Of a stretch of 64,000 nt of DNA, positions 41,611 to 49,485 are shown in pieces (the first letter of the stretch is position 1; every line of letters starts with the position of its first letter). The position numbers and the translations under genes were made by a program. Location: positions 62,001 through 126,000 of the forward strand of contig CAZDQL010000001.1 of assembly GCA_964507325.1 (NCBI GenBank). Reading direction: 5' to 3'. Below the pieces are notes generated by a model. That model did not search any database. It had not been told where the DNA came from and saw nothing but the letters and a program-made list of their open reading frames with translations. This DNA comes from CAZDQL01 sp964507325 (GTDB taxonomy: Bacteria; Planctomycetota; UBA1135; GCA-002686595).

Positions 41611-43431
41611 CTACTTCGGCACCAGGACCTGCACCCCGAACTCCTGCCCGACCAGCGGGGTCGCGCCGTAGGTCGCCGCCACTCCGTAGCGGGCCCGGAT
41701 CCACGACAGGATCGTCGCGCCGTAGCCGGGGCTGCCGAACCAGCTCTTGCCGTACTCGCGGGTGTCCTTGTGGACGATCACCACGGCGTCGGGGGGGGAG
41801 GCTCGCAGCGCTTCGACGACCGCTTCCTCGCCCCAGAAGATCAGCTCCGGCGGCATGAAGTTGAGGAAGGGGGTCGGGGTGCGGCGGCGCGTCAGGTAGT
41901 TGAGCATCACGCCCTCGGGGAGGACGAGCAGGGTCTCGTCGGGGGTCAGGCGCTGCTCGAGGTCGCGTGCCGCCCGAGCCATCGCATCGCCGCGCGCGCC
42001 CGCGCGGAAGCGATCCGCGCCCTCGCCGACCGGCACCGGCTTGCCCGGGTCGCCGTGGTAGAGGGTGTGCGATCGCGCGAGGTGGGTCAGGACGAGGGCG
42101 GTCACCAGGCCCAAGCCGGCGGCGCGCAGGAAGGGACCGCCCCGCCCGCGCTCCTCGAGCCGGCGCGGCAGCACCCCGGCCACGAACGCCGCCAGTACGG
42201 CGGTCGCCGGCAGGGCGAGCACGAAACCGTAATGGTCGAGGCGTGGATGCAGGAGGACCTTGCCGAGGAGCCCCAGCGCCAGGACGACCAGCCCCAGGTG
42301 GTCCGCGATCGGCACGCCGATCCGCGAGCCGCTCGCGCGCCGTCGCCAGCGCACGCAGAGACCGAGGGCGATCAGGACGAGGAAGACGGGGAAGGGACGC
42401 GCCACCTCGGCGTCCTCCACCAAGGCGAGCGCTCCCAGCCCCAGCGCGAGGCCCGCGACGAGGGCCGTGGCGCGCGCCGCTCGCGTGCCCCCGCGTACCC
42501 GGTCCACGCGCCAGGCGGGGACCAGCAGGAGCAGCAGGAGTAGCGCTTCGCCGATCGCCCAGCGCCCCGTGGTCATCAAGTGAGCCCGCGGCGCGTCGAG
42601 GCCCATCATCGCCTGGTAGAAGGGCAGGGCGCGCACCTCTGCGTTGCCCGCGTAGGGCCAGGACCCGAGGGTCGCGACGAGTGCGTCCGACGGCGCGAGG
42701 GTCCTGGAGATCCACGCGAAGGCCAAGAGCGGTGCCAAGGCCGCACCACCGAGGAGCAGCGCCGCGCTGCGCCCGCGCCGTCCGCGCGAGCTCGGCTCCG
42801 CCAGGTAGAACACCAGCCGCACGACCGCCGCCAGAGCGCCCGCGAGAAACACCTCCGCCTTGGTCAGGAAGGCCAGCCCCAGCGCGAACCCCGCCAGCGC
42901 CGCCCAGCCGAGCCGATCCGTACGCGCCAGTCGTCCGAGGGCGGCCAGGGCCGCGAGCGCCAGGATCAGACCGTGGGGGAGCTCGTGGGAGTAGGGGGCG
43001 ACGAAGTTGTAGTTCCCGATCGTCGCGTACTGACCGAAGGCGGAGATCCCCAGGAAGGCGAACCCCGCCGCCCACGCCCCCGCCGCTCCCGCCCAGCGGG
43101 CGACCGACGCGACGATCAGCGCCAGGGTGACGAGCACCAACCCCAGGTTCACCGCGAAGAGGGTCTGCAACGAGGTGCCCAGCAGGTGGAACCAGAGCGC
43201 GTTCCACCACACCGACAGGGGCCCGTTGAACCAGGCCAGGTCGCGGTACAGGACTTCACCCTCGCTCACGCGCCAGGCGGCGTAGAGCTCCCGCCCGAAG
43301 TCGACTTGGACGTCGGGCCAGCACCCCCAGCTCCAGATCGCCAACGCGGCCGCACAGAGGGTCAGAGCGAGGAAGACCCAGAGCGGAAAGGCCTCCTCGC
43401 GCCCCCCCCGGCTCAACGGTTGCTGATCCAC
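41611..43431 (-). CDS. Multi-pass membrane glycosyltransferase-like protein (PMT/ArnT type)
   Basis: About 606 residues with some 11-12 membrane segments (for example PLWVFLALTLCAAALAIWSW, LILALAALAALGRLA, LLLLLLLVPAW, LGLVVLALGLLGKVLL). The first loop contains DVQVDFGRELYAAWRVSEGE followed by VLYRDLAWFNGPL, which matches the D-x-G-x-x-Y and catalytic-Asp loop of GT-C (PMT/ArnT/Dpm-dependent) transferases. A C-terminal soluble domain follows (about 470-606). It would move a sugar from a lipid carrier to a protein or lipid at the membrane. The start is uncertain: GTG 43431 or TTG 43416, both overlapping the end of the DUF885 gene. Confidence 0.7.
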   Translation of the reverse strand: MDQQPLSRGGREEAFPLWVFLALTLCAAALAIWSWGCWPDVQVDFGRELYAAWRVSEGEVLYRDLAWFNGPLSVWWNALWFHLLGTSLQTLFAVNLGLVLVTLALIVASVARWAGAAGAWAAGFAFLGISAFGQYATIGNYNFVAPYSHELPHGLILALAALAALGRLARTDRLGWAALAGFALGLAFLTKAEVFLAGALAAVVRLVFYLAEPSSRGRRGRSAALLLGGAALAPLLAFAWISRTLAPSDALVATLGSWPYAGNAEVRALPFYQAMMGLDAPRAHLMTTGRWAIGEALLLLLLLVPAWRVDRVRGGTRAARATALVAGLALGLGALALVEDAEVARPFPVFLVLIALGLCVRWRRRASGSRIGVPIADHLGLVVLALGLLGKVLLHPRLDHYGFVLALPATAVLAAFVAGVLPRRLEERGRGGPFLRAAGLGLVTALVLTHLARSHTLYHGDPGKPVPVGEGADRFRAGARGDAMARAARDLEQRLTPDETLLVLPEGVMLNYLTRRRTPTPFLNFMPPELIFWGEEAVVEALRASPPDAVVIVHKDTREYGKSWFGSPGYGATILSWIRARYGVAATYGATPLVGQEFGVQVLVPK

Positions 43432-45197
43432 TCCTCCACCCGCTCCTCGAGCAACCCGAGGGGCACCGGCCCCTCCTCCAGGACGACCGCGTGGAAGGCG
43501 ATCCGATCGAACTCGGTTCCCAGGCGCTTCTCCGCGTCCGCGCGCAGCTCCCGCAGGCGCAGCAGTCCGACGGGGCCGGAGGCCGCCCTTCCGGGGTACA
43601 GGAGCACGTGCTCGATCGCCTTTTCCGCCGCCGCCTCGGGGACGGGGGTGTTGGTCGCCAGCCAGCGTCGCGCCTGGGCGGGGCTCCAGCGCTCGTGGTG
43701 GATCGCGGTGTCGACCACCAGGAGGCAGGCGCCCCACAGCTCCTCCGCCAGGCGCCCGAATTCGGCGTAGGGGTCGCGATAGAGGCCGAGCTCCGACACC
43801 AGCTGCGCCGCGTAGAGATCCCACCCCTCCGACCAGGGGGGAATCTCGAGGGTGTGGCGGAAGCCGGGCAGATCCGTGCGCTGGGCGAGGAGGCTCTCCC
43901 GCAGGTGCCTCCCCGGCGTCCCCAGGCGGCAAGCGCGCGGCTGGATCAGGTAGCGCGGCACCGTCTGCGCGTCGAGGGCGTCGAGCCCGATGATCGCGGC
44001 CCGTCCCCGCGGGCCGGCGGGGTGGTACCCGCGCGCCGTCGCGTCCACCACAAGGGGCAGTAGGGGTGTGGGGCGCACGACTTCCGCGAGGCGGGCCTCG
44101 ACCTCTTCCAACGTCGAGCTCGCCAGAGCCGCCAGGGCGGCGCGGCCCTCCTCGTCGTTGGACGCGAAGAAGCGGCCGTCCTCGCGCAGCAGTCGGAAGA
44201 AGCTCGCCAGGCTGCCGCGATGGTCGACCTGGCGCTGCAGGCGCCGCATCGCAGCGTGGATGCGAGCCACCTCCTGCAGCCCCAAGCGATTCAGAGCCAC
44301 GGGGGTCAACTGGAGGCTGGTCGCCTCCTGCAGGCAGTGGGCGTACCAGGCCTCCCCCTGGGGGAGGGCCCAGACGCCGCGATCGGCCGGGGCGCTCGCC
44401 ACCAGCCCTTCGAGGCCCGCCGCCAGGGTCTCCAGGGCCGGACCCAGGTCCTCGACGAGCGCCTGCTCGGCGCTGGCGATCAGGTCTCGCCGCCTCCTCT
44501 CCTCCAGGCCCGACATCGAAGCGAGCCCCGCGTGGAAGACACCCCAGAGGGGGCTCGCCTCACTCGCGCCCTCTTCGAAGGGGCGTCCGGAGAGGAGCAG
44601 GCGACACTCGTCCGCCACCTCGAGGAGGACTCGTCGCGGCGCGAGCAGGCCCGCCTCGGAGCGGGCGTGGAACTCCTCCAGGATCGCCCCGAGCCACGGT
44701 CCCGCGGCCTGCGCATCGGCAATCCAGCGCTCCGCGTCCCGTTCCGCCTCGATGCGCGCGCCGTCGACGAGCCGCGCTCGGAGCCAGGCGGGGGGACCGT
44801 CGCCGGGGAGGGCCAGGTAGACGTGCTCCCGCCACTCGTGGCGCGCGCGTGCGCGCTCCCCGGCGTACAGGAAGAGGCGCCGGTTGAGGCGTGATCCGGG
44901 GGAGAGGCGGGAGGGCTCGAACTCCTCGTCCATCCTGGTCAGCTCGCGCTCCAGGAGGGAGCGGTCCACCGCGCTCCGCCTCTCCGAGCGGTCCTCCCAT
45001 CCCTCCCTGCGCGACTCGAGACCCGCGCGCTCGCGCAGGGCCGGGTCGCGGTCGAGGCGCGCCAGGTGGACCTCCTCGAGGAAGCGCGCCACCCGCTCGT
45101 CGGGCGCGTCCGATACCTCCGGGTGGTAGCGCACCGCGCGCAGGCCGGCACAGCCCGCGAGGAGGCACGCGATCAGGATGGGGGTCCGGCGGATCAA
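43413..45197 (-). CDS. DUF885-family lipoprotein with degenerate metal site
   Basis: About 594 residues from TTG 45197; the start is the only initiation codon placing the signal RRTPILIACLLAGC (lipobox LAGC) at the N-terminus. The DUF885 blocks are present in order: a helical body, SEGWDLYAAQLVSELGLYRDP near 460, DTAIHHERWSPAQARRWLATNTP near 505 and YPGRAASGPVGLLRL near 545. However, the HExxPGH metal-binding motif reads RLGTPGRH, so the key His and Glu are missing; it may be a non-catalytic homologue. Coupled by overlap with the glycosyltransferase-like gene. Confidence 0.7.
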   Translation of the reverse strand: MIRRTPILIACLLAGCAGLRAVRYHPEVSDAPDERVARFLEEVHLARLDRDPALRERAGLESRREGWEDRSERRSAVDRSLLERELTRMDEEFEPSRLSPGSRLNRRLFLYAGERARARHEWREHVYLALPGDGPPAWLRARLVDGARIEAERDAERWIADAQAAGPWLGAILEEFHARSEAGLLAPRRVLLEVADECRLLLSGRPFEEGASEASPLWGVFHAGLASMSGLEERRRRDLIASAEQALVEDLGPALETLAAGLEGLVASAPADRGVWALPQGEAWYAHCLQEATSLQLTPVALNRLGLQEVARIHAAMRRLQRQVDHRGSLASFFRLLREDGRFFASNDEEGRAALAALASSTLEEVEARLAEVVRPTPLLPLVVDATARGYHPAGPRGRAAIIGLDALDAQTVPRYLIQPRACRLGTPGRHLRESLLAQRTDLPGFRHTLEIPPWSEGWDLYAAQLVSELGLYRDPYAEFGRLAEELWGACLLVVDTAIHHERWSPAQARRWLATNTPVPEAAAEKAIEHVLLYPGRAASGPVGLLRLRELRADAEKRLGTEFDRIAFHAVVLEEGPVPLGLLEERVEEWISNR

Positions 45198-45280
45198 GGG
45201 AGGGGTGGCGGTGCGGTGCGCCCATCCTACTCGCCGGGGGTGCCTCGCCCCGCCGCCTCCGCGGAGGGAAACCACTATGT

Positions 45281-45491
45281 ACTGCCCTCCTTCGATGTGC
45301 TTCCTACCACCCCCCCCCGCCGTAGCCCTATGGCTCCCAAGGACTTGGAGCGTCCCCCCCTCGGCGGAGGCCCCCGCGGGAGGGTGACGATTCGCCGCCG
45401 GACGGACGTGTGTTGTGGGGGGGCCTGCGTGGGGCGTCGAACGCGGTAGTCGAGACGCCGACATCCGAGATGCACACGGAAAGGGGGCAGT
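45281..45491. mobile_element. MITE-like element, copy B
   Basis: 211 bp, the same length as copy A, in opposite orientation. Terminal repeats: left ACTGCCCTCCTTCGATGTGC and right, inverted, ACTGCCCCCTTTCCGTGTGC (16 of 20 match). Internal blocks shared with A include GTGCATCTCG, GTCTCGAC/GTTCTCGAC, CTCCAAGTCCTTG and GGGCTACGGCG. About two-thirds of the bases match by eye. No target duplication is evident, so it is probably older. It fills most of the 451-bp gap 45198-45648. Confidence 0.7.
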
Positions 45492-45648
45492 CCGTACGGG
45501 ATACGTCTTCGAGGGTCTCCGCGTCGACCCGCGAGGGGAGTGGGCTGGAGCCCCTGCTTCGAGCGAGGGCTGCCAGGACGGGGTGCGCTTCGGGTTTGAA
45601 GCGTCACTCTCGACGATTCTCAACCCGTCAGCGAGGATTCCCACCGTC

Positions 45649-46299
45649 ATGGGCGTCTCACATCTGGCATCTCTGGCCTTGGCCGTGCTCATCGTCTCGG
45701 CCTGCCGTTCCGCGCCAGAGGCTCTCCCCGCGGGCGGCGGCCTCGTCAGCGTCGACAGGTTGGCGCCACCAGGGGTCGAGCTAGTCGAGGCGCCGGAGTG
45801 GCAGGTCGGGGATCGCTTCGTCTTCCGCAAGGGCGGTCTGGCACGACTCGCCTATCGTGTATCGGCGACCGTAGACGGCGTCCACCACCTGACCGACGAG
45901 CAGAGTGGCATGGTCACGCTGGTCGACGGGCAACTCGCCGAGTTGGGGCAGGACAAGCCGGATGAGCCCGCGCTGACGCGGCGCTTCGACCCGGCCGACA
46001 ACCTGCTCACCTGGCCCCTATGGGTGGGCAAGCGCTGGACATCGCACTACGTCAGCCGCGCCCCAGGTCGCCGAGACGTTCCACTCCAAACGACGTACCA
46101 CTGCGATGCGATAGAGATGGTGAAGGTCCCGGCGGGCACGCTTCGCGCATGGCGAGTATGGCGCCGCACGCGGGTCGCCGCCGAGGGGGAGTACCTCGAG
46201 CGCGTTTCGGTGCTCTGGTACGCCCCCGAGGTGGGGGTGATCGTACGGAGATTGACCGGCGGGCTCCTGCTCGAGCTCGAGGAGTGCCACCGTCAGTGA
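45649..46299 (+). CDS. Lipoprotein of unknown function
   Basis: 216 residues. The signal (LASLALAVLIVSACRSAPE) ends in a lipobox VSAC. The remainder is beta-rich (WQVGDRFVFRKGGLARLAYR, VLWYAPEVGVIVRRLTGGLL) and includes DNLLTWPLWVGKRWTSHYV, a pattern seen in secreted proteins measuring or binding other envelope components; no family is firmly recognised. ATG 45649 was chosen for the signal peptide; upstream in-frame sequence belongs to MITE copy B. It is convergent with the next gene, whose stop abuts its own. Confidence 0.6.
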   Translation: MGVSHLASLALAVLIVSACRSAPEALPAGGGLVSVDRLAPPGVELVEAPEWQVGDRFVFRKGGLARLAYRVSATVDGVHHLTDEQSGMVTLVDGQLAELGQDKPDEPALTRRFDPADNLLTWPLWVGKRWTSHYVSRAPGRRDVPLQTTYHCDAIEMVKVPAGTLRAWRVWRRTRVAAEGEYLERVSVLWYAPEVGVIVRRLTGGLLLELEECHRQ

Positions 46300-46659
46300 C
46301 TACTCCTCGGTTTCGCCGCCGCCCTCGACTCGCAGCCACTCTCCATCGTCGAGCAACAGGCTGCTCATCGCGCCGTCGGTGGGCGTGGGCACGTAGTGCT
46401 GGTAGCCCGTGCCCTTGCCGTCCCAGGCGTCGTTGATCCAGAAGGAGTATGCGTCGCCGATGAAGAAGTCACCGATCGAGGCGCCGACGGTCAAGACCGG
46501 GATGACCGGTACGAAGTGCAGCACGCCGTTCAGCCAAGGGCTCTCCACGTAGAGCTTGTGGTCCCAGTCGTCGACGCTGCGGCGGAGCTGATGGGGACCC
46601 GCTGCGCAGGAAGCGAACATCACGGTGGCGGCCAGCAGGGCAATGGTGGACTTCTTCAT
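46300..46659 (-). CDS. Small DUF3332-like lipoprotein
   Basis: 119 residues with a lipoprotein signal (TIALLAATVMFASCAAG, lipobox FASC). The middle block WLNGVLHFVPVIPVLTVGAS followed by IGDFFIGDAYSFWIND has two hydrophobic stretches and resembles DUF3332 proteins (NP.....PV.P........D....N...FW). The function is unknown. Confidence 0.6.
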   Translation of the reverse strand: MKKSTIALLAATVMFASCAAGPHQLRRSVDDWDHKLYVESPWLNGVLHFVPVIPVLTVGASIGDFFIGDAYSFWINDAWDGKGTGYQHYVPTPTDGAMSSLLLDDGEWLRVEGGGETEE

Positions 46660-47057
46660 CGGGGGGTGGGGGTGGGAGCGCCTTCCCGTCCTGGGGAGTC
46701 GCAGGTGTCTGTGGGTGAGTCGCGAGTGCAATGGAGGTCTGCGGCAGCCCCCATGCGACCTGTATGGTAGACGCGCGAAGAACGGAGCCAAGAGTTCCGT
46801 CAACCGAATCGCCCCGGGCGGCATCCCCTTCGTCATCAATTCGTCATCTTTCGGGCCGAGGGGCGACGTCTGAGGTGCGCTTCGAGCGAGATCCAGGAGG
46901 GCTCGGACTCCTCGCCCATTCTTCTCGCCGGGGGCGGGGATTCTCGAAGCCCCCGCGCTGCGAAAACGTTTCCACTGGCCGGGTGACGAGGGTGGGGTAG
47001 CTTTCATTGGGCCCGTGGGGGGGCCCGGCGAACCGCGATCCCGCACGGAGTCTCGCC
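46660..47057. other. 398-bp divergent intergenic region with hairpin
   Basis: No gene is supported here. It contains a candidate minus-strand promoter (TTGGCT, 16-nt spacer, TACCAT near 46745-46775) for the small lipoprotein gene, and GGGCCC-GTGGGG-GGGCCC (47009-47026), a 6-bp GC hairpin 31 nt before the ATG of the Fn3 protein. AT-richer patches (46785-46850) are consistent with promoters. Confidence 0.4.
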
Positions 47058-49454
47058 ATGGATCGAATTGCATCACATTTCGCGTCGAAGGTCTGTCCGC
47101 TCGCACTCCTGATCGTCTGCTCCTGCGGGGGCGGAGGGGGATCTGGATCGAGTGCTCCAGAGGAGTCCTTCGAGATCGAAGACCTCACCCTGGAGGTCGC
47201 GGAGGCCTCTGCCACCCTCGCCTGGCGCACCGACCTGCCCACCGACGCCCTGGTGGAGTACGGCGAGACGCCGAGCTACGGCCTGGTGGCGGCGGTGGGG
47301 GGGCACGCCTACCAGCACCAGGTGACCCTGTCGGGTCTCGATGCGGAGAAGAGCTACCACTTCCGCGTGCGCGGCGAGACGGTCGGGGGGGACGTGGCGC
47401 TCACCGCCGACGCGACCTTCACCACCCCGTCGCCGACGCAGTTCACCTCGGACGACTTCCGAGAGGCCAACTTGAACCTCGGGATCTGGCGCCTCGACGA
47501 CCCCGAGGGTGAGGCCCAGCTACGCCTGGAGGGGAGCGGGAGCACCGACGCCCAGCTCGTGCTCGCCGTTCCCGACGGGGTCGAGTACCTGGCATGGGAC
47601 ACCAACGGCGCGGCGCGGGTGACCCAGGCGATCCCCGACCAGGACCTGGTCCTGGAGGCGTGCTTCGAGAACGGGCTCTCCGCGAGCGGGACCGGCAACG
47701 GACTGCTCTTCGAAGAGGATGACGAGAACTACCTGCGCTTCGACTTCGCCTTCAATTCGGGCAAGGTGCAGGTCTTCGCCGCCTACTTCCAGGGTGGGGC
47801 GCTCGGCGAGAGCTACCTCGACCTGCTGCAGTGGGGGGCCTGGCCCGAGGGGCAACCCCTCTGGATGAGGGTCGAGCGCAGCGGCGACCTCTGGACCCAG
47901 CGCTGGTCCCAGGATGGGGCGGGGTGGATCGACGGCGCGGTCTTCACCTACTCGCTCGCGGCCCGTCGTGCGGGGGTGCAGGTGATCACGGCGGGGGAGG
48001 ACTCCAATGCGCATACGGCGCGGGTCGACTACGTCTTCGACGTGGCCGCGCCCTTGAGTCCCGAGGACGCGCCTCCGGGCGAGGATCAGGTGGCGCCTTT
48101 CCTCTACCGCTTCGAGGGCATGGCGCTCTCCGACACCGCGGTCGAGTTGGAGGTGGCGACCGACGAGCTGACGCTGGGCACGCTGCGCTTCGGCCAGGAC
48201 GACTCGCACGTGGAGGGGAGCGTAGCGCTCGATCCCGAGGCGCACCGTCACCTCGTCCACTGCGATGGTCTGCTGTCGAATACCGACTACCACTTCCTGG
48301 TGGAGCTCACGGACGCGTGGGGCAACCAGACCACGAGCCAGGACTTGGTGGTGCGCACCTTCCCCGACGGGACGAATGGGGCGCCGGGATTCACCATGTG
48401 GTACGGCGAGGCTGGCCAGGACGGGAGTTGGGTCACGCGCTTCGGCCACCTGGGGGACGCACAGCCCCAGATCAACGTGTTGGGTCGGGTGTACGACGCC
48501 GACGAGGATCGCATTCCGCTGACGGTGACCCTCTCCTACCAGTTGAACGGTGGTGCGTGGCAATCCGCGGCGCTGGGGGACGATCCCGCCTTCTCGTACG
48601 ATCCCTGGCGCCTGGCCGGCGAGGGGGACTTCAACGTGGAGCTCTTCGTCGACGACCTGACCGCGGTGCCGCCGGTGGGGGGCGTGTACCGCAACCAGCT
48701 GCTCCTGGAGGCGATCGACGACGACGGACACGTGACCTACCAGACGGTGTGGGTGGACTACACCGCGGGAGTCGACTGGGCCCCGAACTACGCCATCGAC
48801 TGGTCGGCGACGCCCGTGGACGATACCGATCTGCAGGATCTCCTGCAGGTGGTGGACGGTGACTGGCGGGTGGTGGACGACCCGCTCCTCGGTCCCGGCT
48901 TGCGCGTGGCTCCGGGGGAGCTGGGCTACGACCGCTTGGTGGCGGTGGGCCAGGGCCATGGAGCGGCGGCCTGGGAGGACTACGAGCTCCTGTGCAGCGC
49001 CACGGTCCTCAGTCTCGACCCTGAGGGATGGACGGCGGGCACCAAGGGCCCGGGGCTCGGATTCGGCCTGCGCTGGTCGGGGCACACCCCGGGGTGGGGC
49101 TACCCCCAACCGAATCACGACATCTACCCCCTGGGTGCGATCTTCATGTACCGCTGGTTCGAGACGTCGGAGCGCTGGGAGCTCTGGATCAACTACGACG
49201 AAGCGGTGATCCCACTCGGCGGATCGACCCTGCAGATCGGACAGACCTACCACTACCGGGTGCGCTGCGAGACGCAGGGGGGTGGGGGAACGCGCTATCG
49301 GCTGCGCTGGTGGCCGGAGGGGTACTCGGAGCCGGACTGGTGGGACTTCGACTACACGACACCGGCGGAGGACGATCATCCGGCGGGCTCGCTGCTCTTC
49401 GTCTCCCACCACGTGGACGTGCACCTCGGGAACGTCAGCGTGAGCGCGCTCTGA
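47058..49454 (+). CDS. Large exported Fn3-type, beta-sandwich protein, probable lipoprotein
   Basis: 798 residues. The N-terminus LALLIVCSCGGGGGSGSSAP is a typical exported start with a Cys/Gly-rich linker (probable lipoprotein). Domains: a purple-acid-phosphatase-like Fn3 at about 40-125 (ATLAWRTDLPTDALVEYGE); a DUF1349/LamG-like sandwich at about 135-345 (ENGLSASGTGNGLLFEEDDE, RVERSGDLWTQRWSQDG); a second Fn3 at about 355-450; and a further beta-rich region to the end. There is no catalytic motif. It may bind polysaccharide; this is inferred from the folds. Confidence 0.65.
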   Translation: MDRIASHFASKVCPLALLIVCSCGGGGGSGSSAPEESFEIEDLTLEVAEASATLAWRTDLPTDALVEYGETPSYGLVAAVGGHAYQHQVTLSGLDAEKSYHFRVRGETVGGDVALTADATFTTPSPTQFTSDDFREANLNLGIWRLDDPEGEAQLRLEGSGSTDAQLVLAVPDGVEYLAWDTNGAARVTQAIPDQDLVLEACFENGLSASGTGNGLLFEEDDENYLRFDFAFNSGKVQVFAAYFQGGALGESYLDLLQWGAWPEGQPLWMRVERSGDLWTQRWSQDGAGWIDGAVFTYSLAARRAGVQVITAGEDSNAHTARVDYVFDVAAPLSPEDAPPGEDQVAPFLYRFEGMALSDTAVELEVATDELTLGTLRFGQDDSHVEGSVALDPEAHRHLVHCDGLLSNTDYHFLVELTDAWGNQTTSQDLVVRTFPDGTNGAPGFTMWYGEAGQDGSWVTRFGHLGDAQPQINVLGRVYDADEDRIPLTVTLSYQLNGGAWQSAALGDDPAFSYDPWRLAGEGDFNVELFVDDLTAVPPVGGVYRNQLLLEAIDDDGHVTYQTVWVDYTAGVDWAPNYAIDWSATPVDDTDLQDLLQVVDGDWRVVDDPLLGPGLRVAPGELGYDRLVAVGQGHGAAAWEDYELLCSATVLSLDPEGWTAGTKGPGLGFGLRWSGHTPGWGYPQPNHDIYPLGAIFMYRWFETSERWELWINYDEAVIPLGGSTLQIGQTYHYRVRCETQGGGGTRYRLRWWPEGYSEPDWWDFDYTTPAEDDHPAGSLLFVSHHVDVHLGNVSVSAL

Positions 49455-49485
49455 GCCCACCGCCTGGTGACGCGCCGCGCTGCGT

